A stretch of DNA of 64,000 bases. Origin: an uncultured Acetatifactor sp. GTDB taxonomy: Bacteria; Bacillota; Clostridia; Lachnospirales; Lachnospiraceae. A program made the position numbers and the translations under genes. The stretch lies in NCBI GenBank assembly GCA_910577185.1, contig CAJTLR010000003.1, positions 36,160 through 100,159 on the forward strand. The letters are read 5' to 3'. Below are positions 51,698 to 59,712 of this stretch, piece after piece (position 1 is the first letter of the stretch; each line of letters begins with the position of its first letter). The notes under the pieces are model-generated. The model saw only the letters and a list, made by a program, of their open reading frames with translations. It had not been told where the DNA came from and searched no databases.

Positions 51698-52885
51698 TCA
51701 TCCCATCATAAAGTAAGTTTCCCCCTGCAGGAGCCTTGCAAAGAAACAGATTCCGCAGAACAGCTGATAGGCCAGCACACATCCCGACACGCCAAAAGCC
51801 AGCCGGTACAGCAATATGTGAGTTTTCCTTTTCAAAAAAGAAATCCATTTTCCAAAACTGTATACAAAGACCAAAAAAATGGCAAAGCAGTATCCCCACA
51901 GAAAGTTTCCATCCCGGGAACGGCTTCCCGTCTCCACCAGGCACAGCGCTTCCAGAAATCCCACTCCCGTCATACCCCAGACAAACAGATACCGCCTGTC
52001 CCGCAGCAGGTCTTTCAGGGAAAACAGCAGTATTGTCAGCGGAAACGCAATGGAACACAGCACCGCCAGCTTTGTCCTGTTTGCATGAAGGGAAAAAGTA
52101 TACCAGGGGGAAAAAGTCATCCCATGTCCCGTATCCGCCCCGAACAGTACCATATTCTGCCAGAGAATCACACCGCAGGCAGGCAGAACCGTGCTCCCCA
52201 GCAGAAAAACCTGCCTGAAAGGCACCCGCCTGCACAAATCTGCCAGCAGCTTCACCGCCAGCATAGGTGCAAACACAGTTAAAAAGCTGGGCTTGATCCC
52301 CGTACAGAGAAACAAAATCCCCGCCAGGGCCAGCCATTGGCGGAGGGATATTTTTTCCCTATAGCCCTCTTCCATCTTTTCATAATACAGCATGGCCGCC
52401 AGGGCCGCCAGTTTCATACACTGATATGTGGAATTATGCCACAGATTTCCCGACTGGTAACTCACATAGCGGTACGCTCCGGCATATGACCAGAAAAAAG
52501 GCATCACAAGATTCAGGGCAAATGCGGCTCCCAGCGTCAGGGCATCCGTCCTTTCCCGCTTCAGAATCCTTCTCAGCAGACCATCTGTCAGCCCGATGCA
52601 CGCCACCGTGACCACTGCCAGAAAAAGGGCTATGAGTATGGTTTTCTTTCCCCCCAGCCAGTAGAGAAGCTGGTAGGCATATGCCGTGAAGCTGTAATAC
52701 CATCCGTCATCCACGATCATGCTGATGTGATAAGGCAGGTCCGACTGGAAATACCGGTTATCGTAATCCAGCGGCTGGACAGACTGCATGTAAAACAAAT
52801 ACAGGCACATTCCCCCGTAAACCAGAATGGCTGCCCATAAAAATGCTACGGCGTATTTCGATGTTTTCCGAATCGTTTCTTTCAT
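51698..52885 (-). CDS. Polytopic membrane protein, GT-C-like
   Basis: 395 residues with about ten hydrophobic segments. An extracellular loop after the first helix contains SVQPLDYDNRYFQSDLPYHISMI and DDGWYYSFTAYAYQLLYWL, acidic and aromatic rich as in GT-C enzymes. I do not recognise the family. It has its own promoter (52994-53022) and precedes the PMT-like gene, so the two probably act together on an exported glycan. Confidence 0.75.
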   Translation of the reverse strand: MKETIRKTSKYAVAFLWAAILVYGGMCLYLFYMQSVQPLDYDNRYFQSDLPYHISMIVDDGWYYSFTAYAYQLLYWLGGKKTILIALFLAVVTVACIGLTDGLLRRILKRERTDALTLGAAFALNLVMPFFWSYAGAYRYVSYQSGNLWHNSTYQCMKLAALAAMLYYEKMEEGYREKISLRQWLALAGILFLCTGIKPSFLTVFAPMLAVKLLADLCRRVPFRQVFLLGSTVLPACGVILWQNMVLFGADTGHGMTFSPWYTFSLHANRTKLAVLCSIAFPLTILLFSLKDLLRDRRYLFVWGMTGVGFLEALCLVETGSRSRDGNFLWGYCFAIFLVFVYSFGKWISFLKRKTHILLYRLAFGVSGCVLAYQLFCGICFFARLLQGETYFMMG

Positions 52886-52993
52886 ATTACATACCCCTGA
52901 CCGCTTTGACGGGCATCCCTCTCATCCAAAGGCCGCGCCCTGCGGTAAAAACTCTATGGTTTCCCAATACGGAACAAAATTTATCATGCACAA

Positions 52994-53022
52994 AATATAC
53001 CATATCCCAACCGGGATTGCAA
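52994..53022 (-). promoter_or_regulatory. Promoter of the membrane-protein pair
   Basis: Minus strand TTGCAA (53017-53022), 17-base spacer, TATATT (52994-52999) with TGG before it. It is divergent from the GH13 promoter, and the two -35 boxes are about 55 bases apart. Confidence 0.7.
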
Positions 53023-53075
53023 TCTCTATCTTGCCCGGCATTGCAGTCTGCACCGAAACAAATTCCGGAAACCTT

Positions 53076-53104
53076 TTGCATTTCCTCCGGCTTTCGAGTA
53101 CAAT
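53076..53104 (+). promoter_or_regulatory. Promoter of the GH13 gene
   Basis: TTGCAT (53076-53081), 17-base spacer, TACAAT (53099-53104). Transcription from here would begin within the first copy of a 65-bp direct repeat, giving a leader of about 165 bases. Confidence 0.65.
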
Positions 53105-53105
53105 G

Positions 53106-53235
53106 AAAGAGAATCCCGCCCGGACATCTGATTTCACGGTTCAGGAAAACATATGACTTTGAGCATTATCAAAGAGAATCCCGTCCGGACATCTGATTTC
53201 ACAGTCCAGGAAAACACATGACTTTGGGCATTATG
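53106..53235 (+). repeat. 65-bp direct repeat in the GH13 leader
   Basis: AAAGAGAATCCCG(C/T)CCGGACATC...CATATGACTTTG-GCATTAT occurs at 53106-53170 and again at 53171-53235 with a few changes; a partial third start (CATTGACTTTGAACAT) follows. The 390-base gap holds this, the divergent promoters and no other gene. Confidence 0.88.
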
Positions 53236-53275
53236 GCATTGACTTTGAACATCACAATAGAGAGGAGCACGAAAC

Positions 53276-54997
53276 ATGGAATACGCGGCAATCCGGCATT
53301 TTGCAGACAAAAGATACTGTTTTGCCCTGGAAAAGGGGCGCTTTCTGATACGGCTTGAAACCAAAAAGGGGGACGCGGCACGGGTAGTCCTGCATGTCCA
53401 GGATAAATACCTGCCCCTCAAATACCAGGACACTCGGCGGGCCTGCCCCATGAAGCTGGCATACTCCGACAATTATAGCGACTATTACGAGACGCTGGAA
53501 GAGCTTGACGTGGTCTGTCTGAGATACTTTTTTGAAATAGAAGATACCGCCGGAAAAGTATGCTATTATGGGGAACACAGCTTTTTTGACCGGTGCATCA
53601 CGGACATTGACAATATGTTTGACTGTCCCCAGAATCTCAGGGAAGAGGAAATGTTCTGCCTGCCCCAATGGGCCAGGAACAAAGTCGTGTACCAGATCTT
53701 TCCTTCCCGCTTTGCCTCCCATCTGGAGATTCCCGAAAATGTCTGGTATCAGGCTCCCATAGACCACAAAGCCGACTTAAAGGGCTCCCTGCAGGGCATC
53801 ATCCGCCATTTGGATTACCTGAAAAACCTGGGTGTGGACATCCTCTACATGACACCGATTTTCGCTTCCAATTCCAGCCACAAGTACAATATAGACGATT
53901 ACTACCGGATTGATCCCTCCTTCGGGGACAAAAAGGATTTGAAAGAGCTTGTGCAAAAAGCCCATCAGGCCGGCATGCGCGTCATACTGGACGGTGTGTT
54001 CAACCATACGGGCATCGATTTTTTTGCCTTCCGGGATATTATGGAGAAAGGAAAAGCTTCCCCTTACCTGAACTGGTACTATATTGAAGATTTCCCCCTG
54101 ATCATGGAATGGGGCAAAAGACCCAATTACAAGACTTTCAGTTACGCCGGCATGATGCCCAAGCTGAATCTGCAGAACCGGGAGACCGCGGATTACATGA
54201 TCCGGGTGGCTTCCTATTGGATTCAGGAGTGCGGCATCGATGGCTGGCGCCTGGACGTGGCGGATGAAATCAGCCATACCTTCTGGAAACGTTTCCGGAA
54301 AGAAATCAAGGCGGTCAGCCCGGACGCCCTGATCATCGGTGAAATCTGGCATTTCGCCGGGGATTTCCTGGAAGGTGACGAATGGGATACCGTCATGAAC
54401 TATCCGTTCTGCCGCTATGTGCGGAATCTGGCCGCCTCCGGGGAGATGAATGCCTCCTCTTTTCTCGGAAACCTGAATTATATCAAAGGGCATCTTCACA
54501 GCAGCCTGGAGGGATATCTCTGGAATTTTATTGACAGCCATGATACGGCGCGGTTTTTACACCTGGCCGGAAACGACCTGCGAAAACAAAAGCTTGCGGC
54601 TGCCCTGCAGCTTCTGCTTCCCGGCATGCCAATGATCTATTACGGGGACGAAGTGGCCCTGGAAGGCGGGCCTGACCCGGACTGCAGGCGCGGTATGCCC
54701 TGGGACGAAAAAAGGCAGAATACAGACATGCTCCATTACTACCGGACGCTTCTGAAAATCAGGCATTGCTATCCCCTGTTGACGGAAGGCCGTCTGGCAG
54801 AAGTCTACGCGGAGGATGACACCGGGCTTATTTACATGGAGAGACAGCTGAACGGCCAGCGGATTATTCTGGTCTTTCATACCCTGCCCGGCAGCATTTC
54901 CCTTCCCCGGCTGGCCGGAATGAAAAATCTGGTCCGGGACAGCGGCTTTTCCGGCACCCTGTCAGACTATGAGGCCGCCGTATTACTGCCCGCGTGA
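53276..54997 (+). CDS. GH13 cyclomaltodextrinase/neopullulanase-type alpha-glucosidase
   Basis: 573 residues. An N-terminal CBM34-like domain (1-120) is followed by the (beta/alpha)8 barrel: QIFPSRFA, DGVFNHTG, GWRLDVADE (nucleophile Asp), IIGEIWH (acid Glu), FIDSHDT (third Asp), and MPMIYYGDEVALEGG with DPDCRRGMPWD, typical of GH13 subfamily 20. There is no signal peptide, so it should degrade imported maltodextrins or cyclodextrins in the cytosol. AGAGGAG precedes the ATG. It is not obviously tied to the surface glycans and may be a housekeeping sugar-use gene that landed between them. Confidence 0.95.
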   Translation: MEYAAIRHFADKRYCFALEKGRFLIRLETKKGDAARVVLHVQDKYLPLKYQDTRRACPMKLAYSDNYSDYYETLEELDVVCLRYFFEIEDTAGKVCYYGEHSFFDRCITDIDNMFDCPQNLREEEMFCLPQWARNKVVYQIFPSRFASHLEIPENVWYQAPIDHKADLKGSLQGIIRHLDYLKNLGVDILYMTPIFASNSSHKYNIDDYYRIDPSFGDKKDLKELVQKAHQAGMRVILDGVFNHTGIDFFAFRDIMEKGKASPYLNWYYIEDFPLIMEWGKRPNYKTFSYAGMMPKLNLQNRETADYMIRVASYWIQECGIDGWRLDVADEISHTFWKRFRKEIKAVSPDALIIGEIWHFAGDFLEGDEWDTVMNYPFCRYVRNLAASGEMNASSFLGNLNYIKGHLHSSLEGYLWNFIDSHDTARFLHLAGNDLRKQKLAAALQLLLPGMPMIYYGDEVALEGGPDPDCRRGMPWDEKRQNTDMLHYYRTLLKIRHCYPLLTEGRLAEVYAEDDTGLIYMERQLNGQRIILVFHTLPGSISLPRLAGMKNLVRDSGFSGTLSDYEAAVLLPA

Positions 54998-55029
54998 CGA
55001 TAACACCAGGTCTCTTTCCTGTTTTTGAC

Positions 55030-55070
55030 TTGTCATTCTTCTCCCTCTGATATAAAATAGGGAGAAGAAT
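55030..55070 (+). promoter_or_regulatory. Promoter with a perfect 12-bp operator-like palindrome
   Basis: TTGTCA (55030-55035), 17-base spacer, TAAAAT (55053-55058). ATTCTTCTCCCT (55035-55046) and AGGGAGAAGAAT (55059-55070) are perfect inverted copies flanking the -10 box. No U-tract follows, so it is unlikely to be the GH13 terminator. Confidence 0.65.
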
Positions 55071-55098
55071 GTCTATCAATTAAAAAGGCGGTCCGGGC

Positions 55099-56820
55099 AT
55101 GAACAAAGAAAAGCTATCCTTTACAAACGCATCCTGCAGAGAAACCATGGTCAGAATCCTGAAAAGCTTTCTGACCGCATATGCATTGTGCGCCGTATTT
55201 CACGCGCCCCTGGATCCCGCCCGGTACGAGACTTCCCTGGACTTTGCCATCGCGTCCATTTACGAACTGCTGGGAATGTACGATTTCAAATTCCTGCTGT
55301 TGCTTGTTTTGAGTTATATTTTTTACGGTTTTTCGCGCAGCATTTCTCTATCCCATCCGGAGTCCCCCCGGCAGTCTTCTGCGCTTCTCTCCGTGTTTTT
55401 TGCAGTGACCATCCTTCTGGGCCGGTCTTATCAGGAAATTCAAAGCAGCGCCTATTGTTTCGGAAGCGGCGTCAATTTTATCCGGTTTATCCTGGCCCTG
55501 GCGGGGTATGCTTTTTTATTTCATGCCATTATGGGGCTTCTCACGGTCTTTCTGGATTCCCGCAGCTTCACCTCCCGGGAAACGCACTTTTTCACCACCC
55601 GCCCTTTCCGGAAATCCTTTCTGATTCTGTGTGCGGCATACGCCCCCTTCCTGCTTCTGTCCTTTCCCGGCAAACTGTGCTGGGATGCCATCGGCCAGAT
55701 CGAGCAGGTCATGGGAGGCATGGAATACAGTACCCATCATCCCCTTTTCCACACCCTGATCATGGGCGGTCTTGTGAAAGGTGCAGACGCCCTGTTCCAC
55801 TCTCCCGAAACCGGCTTGTTTGTATATATGCTGTTCCAGGACTTCCTGCTGGCGGCGGCCCTGGCCTCCACCATTTCCCTGCTCTCCCGCAGGGGCGCAC
55901 GCTTTTCCCTGCTGCTTTGCCTGCAGCTGCTTTACTGCGTCACCCCGGTATATTCCAATATGGCTTCCACCGCGGTAAAAGACGTGCCCTATTCCGCCTT
56001 TGTCACAGGCTATGTCATGGCGCTGGCGCTGCTGCTGGAACGCCCGGGACGGATCAGGGACAAGGGTTTTGTGCCGCTTTTCCTGTCACTGCAGCTGGGA
56101 GTCATTTTGCTGCGCAATAACGGGCTCTATGTGGTACTTTTCAGCGGTATCGGCATTTCCTTCTATTTATGGAAAAAATACTGCCCCAGGGAGCGGATCC
56201 TGTGCCTGCTGTCCTCTTTTGCAGGCAGCATTCTGGCCGCGGAGCTGATTCTTTTCCTTCTGGTCCGGGCCACCTGCGCCGCCTCCGGAAGTATCGGCGA
56301 GATGCTGTCCATCCCCTTCCAGCAGACGGCCAGATATCTGCAGCTATACCGGGACGAACTTACCCCCGGGGAACGGGAGGCCATTGAAACGGTTCTGGGT
56401 GATGCGGACCTGGTTGCCGCCAGCTATAACCCCGACAGTTCCGATCCGGTGAAGGCGCTTTACAGAAAAGATGCCTCCGGCGGGGAGCTGTTCTCCTACC
56501 TGAAAGTCTGGTTCCGGGGATTTCTGAAGCACCCCGGCTGCTATGCGGAAGGGTTTCTTCAGCACATATATGGCTGGTTTACCCCGGCTGTGAGCAATTC
56601 CATACGCTATGAGGCCGATGACTACAATCTGGTCCGCCAGGGCGGACTGTTTCCCGGGGCTGAAAAACTGTTGATATTTTATTACCGTTTTGCCGCGCGC
56701 ATATCGGTTCTGGGTATTCTGGAAAATATCGGCGCGGCGGTATGGGCTTTCTGCTTCCTTACCTTTTACCAGAAAAGGCCGCCCTCCTGGCCGGGCTGCC
56801 CCTCTGGATCAGCCTTCTGA
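55099..56820 (+). CDS. DUF6020-like membrane protein, truncated by a frameshift
   Basis: 573 residues as read, with ten or more hydrophobic segments and the loop LCWDAIGQIEQVMGGMEYSTHHPLFHTLI, typical of DUF6020 GT-C-like proteins. The last residues (KRPPSWPGCPSGSAF) are unlike any membrane protein end. Reading one base back from AGAAAAGG (56771-56778), as if the A-run had five A's, restores QKKAALLAGLPLWISLLICM and a further hydrophobic tail to a stop at 56945. So the gene looks interrupted by a single-base loss, by sequencing error, or is switchable. It has its own promoter at 55030-55058. Function is unknown, probably surface glycan modification. Confidence 0.75.
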   Translation: MNKEKLSFTNASCRETMVRILKSFLTAYALCAVFHAPLDPARYETSLDFAIASIYELLGMYDFKFLLLLVLSYIFYGFSRSISLSHPESPRQSSALLSVFFAVTILLGRSYQEIQSSAYCFGSGVNFIRFILALAGYAFLFHAIMGLLTVFLDSRSFTSRETHFFTTRPFRKSFLILCAAYAPFLLLSFPGKLCWDAIGQIEQVMGGMEYSTHHPLFHTLIMGGLVKGADALFHSPETGLFVYMLFQDFLLAAALASTISLLSRRGARFSLLLCLQLLYCVTPVYSNMASTAVKDVPYSAFVTGYVMALALLLERPGRIRDKGFVPLFLSLQLGVILLRNNGLYVVLFSGIGISFYLWKKYCPRERILCLLSSFAGSILAAELILFLLVRATCAASGSIGEMLSIPFQQTARYLQLYRDELTPGEREAIETVLGDADLVAASYNPDSSDPVKALYRKDASGGELFSYLKVWFRGFLKHPGCYAEGFLQHIYGWFTPAVSNSIRYEADDYNLVRQGGLFPGAEKLLIFYYRFAARISVLGILENIGAAVWAFCFLTFYQKRPPSWPGCPSGSAF

Positions 56821-56945
56821 TCTGCATGGCTGCCCCCTGCTTTTTCGGACACCCCAGATATGCCTTTCCCATTTTATTCTCCCTTCCGTTCCTGTACGGC
56901 TTTACCCTCACCGGCGACCTTCAGGATCCGGGTAAAGAGCATTGA
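56771..56945 (+). pseudogene. Out-of-frame 3' end of the DUF6020-like gene
   Basis: In the alternate frame the sequence encodes AALLAGLPLWISLLICMAAP and FGHPRYAFPILFSLPFLYGF, two more membrane segments with the HPRYAFP motif expected near the end of this family, then a TGA at 56943-56945. It has no start site of its own and joins the upstream frame exactly at the AAAA run. Confidence 0.7.
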
Positions 56946-57045
56946 CACATAATTGCGGGCGGCAGCCTCCAGGGCCCCGGGAAAGCCGGCGGGCTGCCGC
57001 AAAATACGGGGCCTCCCCGGAAAACCACACAGAAACGAGGTTATC

Positions 57046-58107
57046 ATGCACAAAACATTTACCAGGGAACATTCCAACCGGGCCAAAGGACTGGCAATCC
57101 TGTTGCTGCTGTCCTATCATTTGTTTGAAAACGAAAAACTGATCACCTCCATGGCAGTAAACCATGCCCCCTTTTCCCTGGAGGGCTTTCTTGTATTCAC
57201 GCAGTTCGGCAATGTATGCGTGTCTGTTTTTGTGTTCCTGACTGCCTTCGGCATCACCTCCGGACTTCTTGGCCAGGAGGCTGCCCGCAGCGGATTTTCC
57301 GCAAAGTCTGTCTGCCGGCAGTCGGTCCATCGTTTCTTAAGGCTCATGCTCAACTTTGTGTTTCTCTACCTGAGCGTCAATCTGCTGTGGTGGTACAAGT
57401 TTGATTACCGGTCCCTCTACGGAATGGACAAGCAGGGGATTCTCTTTTTTCTCACCGATGCCGCAGGGCTGTCCATGTTCTTTGAAGGCAGCCCCACCCT
57501 CAACGCCACCTGGTGGTACATGGAAATCGCCTATCTCCTGATTTTCCTGGTTCCCCTTCTGGCCTGGCTGGTGACCAAAACCGGTTATTCCCTGCTGATA
57601 TTTGCCTGGTTCGCCCCCATGGTCATCACATTCCACCCTGACATCAGCCGCTACCTTTTTGTGGCAGCCTTCGGGGTCTGTGCAGCCTGTGGCAAATGGC
57701 CCGAAAAACTCCTGAACCTGAGGCTGTCTCCCCTGCTCCAGTGGATTTTGGGCCTGGCCGGGTTTGTCTTATGCGTTCTGATACGCCAGAATTATGTAGT
57801 GCACGAATACTATATCCATCTGGCGGATGCCCCCATTGCCCTTTTCCTGGTTTATTTCGGGTCAGCCCTTGCGGGCAGCATTCCCCTTCTGGGAAAATTC
57901 CTGGCCTTTGTGGGGAAACATGCCATGAACATTTACCTTGTGCACACCTTTTTCTATATGTCCCTGTGGCAGCCCTACATCTATCATTTTAAGTATGCCT
58001 GGGCCACCTTCCTGCTCCTGCTTGCACTCTGCCTTCTGTACTCCGTTTTGCTGGAAGCGGCCAAGAGACTCACACGATTTGAAAAGCTGCTGGCCCGCCT
58101 GCGCTGA
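57046..58107 (+). CDS. Acyltransferase-3 family membrane protein
   Basis: 353 residues from an ATG with GAGG; the frame extends upstream without a ribosome site. About ten hydrophobic segments. The first helix carries NRAKGLAILLLLSYHLF with the conserved His; TWWYMEIAYLLIFL and GKHAMNIYLVHTFFY are typical of the OafA/WecH/AT3 family. These integral membrane enzymes O-acetylate surface glycans using cytoplasmic acyl-CoA. The next gene encodes an SGNH protein, a frequent partner domain of AT3 enzymes, which supports an O-acetylation pair. Confidence 0.9.
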   Translation: MHKTFTREHSNRAKGLAILLLLSYHLFENEKLITSMAVNHAPFSLEGFLVFTQFGNVCVSVFVFLTAFGITSGLLGQEAARSGFSAKSVCRQSVHRFLRLMLNFVFLYLSVNLLWWYKFDYRSLYGMDKQGILFFLTDAAGLSMFFEGSPTLNATWWYMEIAYLLIFLVPLLAWLVTKTGYSLLIFAWFAPMVITFHPDISRYLFVAAFGVCAACGKWPEKLLNLRLSPLLQWILGLAGFVLCVLIRQNYVVHEYYIHLADAPIALFLVYFGSALAGSIPLLGKFLAFVGKHAMNIYLVHTFFYMSLWQPYIYHFKYAWATFLLLLALCLLYSVLLEAAKRLTRFEKLLARLR

Positions 58108-58208
58108 AATGCCCCGGGCCAGGGGGTTTTACCGCGCAAAGTCCGGGCCGCTGCGGCTGATCCCGCGCGGCGCTGCACCCGAATCTTATATCATCAAGGA
58201 GAATTTCC

Positions 58209-59699
58209 ATGAAAAATCAAAACAAAAAAATTTTTATTCCCATTCTGCTATGCCTTCTGTTTGTGCTGGGGGGCGCCGCCGCCTTTTTCCTGCTGCGGAA
58301 CAGGCCCAATCCGGACAATCCCCAGACAGACGATGGCCAAATGGAGGCGGATCTGGAAAGGCTTTCCGGCGAGACCTATGAAGGGGTTCTGCTTTCCATG
58401 CACGACCCGGAAAAATTCACGGAAGAGGATTTCTCCCATTTTTGCGGGCAGAACATCCTTGTGACCTCCCACACCATACTGGATACAGAAGAGCTTTCCC
58501 TTTATCTGGACTGCATTCTGGACTCCGGCAATCAGGTCTCCCATATCTACCTGTGTCCTGATCCCGAGCTGCTCTGGCAGGGGGCCGGGGAAAAGGCAGA
58601 CAAATGGAGCAGTTCCCTTTCGGAAGGTCTCTATTCTTATATGGAATCCCATCCGGAAATTTCCTTTGATGTGCTGCTGCCCTATCCCCAAATGAATTAC
58701 TGGATGCATTTGCAGGAAAAAGAACTGGACACCCTTCTGACGGTTTACCACACCTTTGTCAATGAAATATCCGCTTTCCCCAACACCCGGGCCTATTTCC
58801 CCGGCATCGCATACTGGCTGATGGTGAATCCGGACAATTACGAAGACAGTCTTTTTGACGGCAACCGCTCCGTGACCCAGAAACTGCTCCAATACACTTT
58901 CTGCGACCGCATTTTCCAGATCAGCCCCGCCAACGAAGAGGAATTCTGGCAAAGCCTGCGGGAAACCATCGCCCGGGAAAAGGAAACCCCGGCGGATTAT
59001 CCCGACCTGTCCGATTATTTTTTTGTGTTTTTCGGGGACAGTGTCCTGGGCAATTTCACCGGAAGCCTTTCCATTCCCGGATATGTGACCGGCCTGTCCG
59101 GCGCCGCCACTTATAATTTTGCCGTGGGCGGCGGCAGCGCCACATACCACGGCGAAAATGACTGCGATTTTCCCAATGTGATTCAGCGTTTTCTGAAAGA
59201 GAATCTTTCCGACACGGCGGGAGGAAAAGTATTTGCTCCCGGGGGAAACACAATTGACGATCTGGACAACAAGAAAATGTGTATTGTCATCAATTTCGGC
59301 CTGAACGATTATTTTACCGGATCCCTCATTGAAAATCCGGCTGACCCGGATGACACTGCCAGCTATAAGGGCGGGCTGCGCGCCTGCATTGCCAGGCTCC
59401 GGGAAAACTTTCCCCATGCCGCTTATATTGTCATGAGCCCTACCCACACCGGCTTTTTCAGCAATGGCCGGGATATCCAGAGCCCCCAGGGCGGCCCCCT
59501 TTCCGCCTATGTGGACGCGGCGGAAGCGGCGGCCCTGGAAACGGGCGCATACTTCCTTGACAATTACAATGATTTCGTGATCACGGACGAAAACCTGTGG
59601 GATTACCTGGGCGACGGCTGCCATCCCAATGAAAATGGCCACCTGGCCATCGCCGCCCATATTATGAACTTTGTGCGAAAGGAAGTGCCGGGGCAGTGA
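58209..59699 (+). CDS. Membrane-anchored SGNH-fold esterase/acetyltransferase partner
   Basis: 496 residues. An N-terminal membrane helix (about 8-30) leads to an N-terminal domain of about 230 residues of unknown role and then an SGNH domain: VFFGDSVLGN (block I), NFAVGGGSATY (II), NFGLNDYFTG (III) and GDGCHPNENG (V), all complete. AAGGAG precedes the ATG. It lies 101 bases after the AT3 gene. In systems such as OafB, AT3 and SGNH modules are fused, so two adjacent genes suggest the same O-acetyl transfer carried out by separate proteins. It ends 13 bases from the convergent gene. Confidence 0.87.
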   Translation: MKNQNKKIFIPILLCLLFVLGGAAAFFLLRNRPNPDNPQTDDGQMEADLERLSGETYEGVLLSMHDPEKFTEEDFSHFCGQNILVTSHTILDTEELSLYLDCILDSGNQVSHIYLCPDPELLWQGAGEKADKWSSSLSEGLYSYMESHPEISFDVLLPYPQMNYWMHLQEKELDTLLTVYHTFVNEISAFPNTRAYFPGIAYWLMVNPDNYEDSLFDGNRSVTQKLLQYTFCDRIFQISPANEEEFWQSLRETIAREKETPADYPDLSDYFFVFFGDSVLGNFTGSLSIPGYVTGLSGAATYNFAVGGGSATYHGENDCDFPNVIQRFLKENLSDTAGGKVFAPGGNTIDDLDNKKMCIVINFGLNDYFTGSLIENPADPDDTASYKGGLRACIARLRENFPHAAYIVMSPTHTGFFSNGRDIQSPQGGPLSAYVDAAEAAALETGAYFLDNYNDFVITDENLWDYLGDGCHPNENGHLAIAAHIMNFVRKEVPGQ

Positions 59700-59712
59700 G
59701 CCTCTGCCGTTC

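Noticed and set aside
51513..52337. 274-residue minus-strand frame overlapping the 395-residue membrane protein
   Set aside because: Shadow frame that runs into the dyad repeat; its composition is Gly/Cys-rich and without hydrophobic periodicity.
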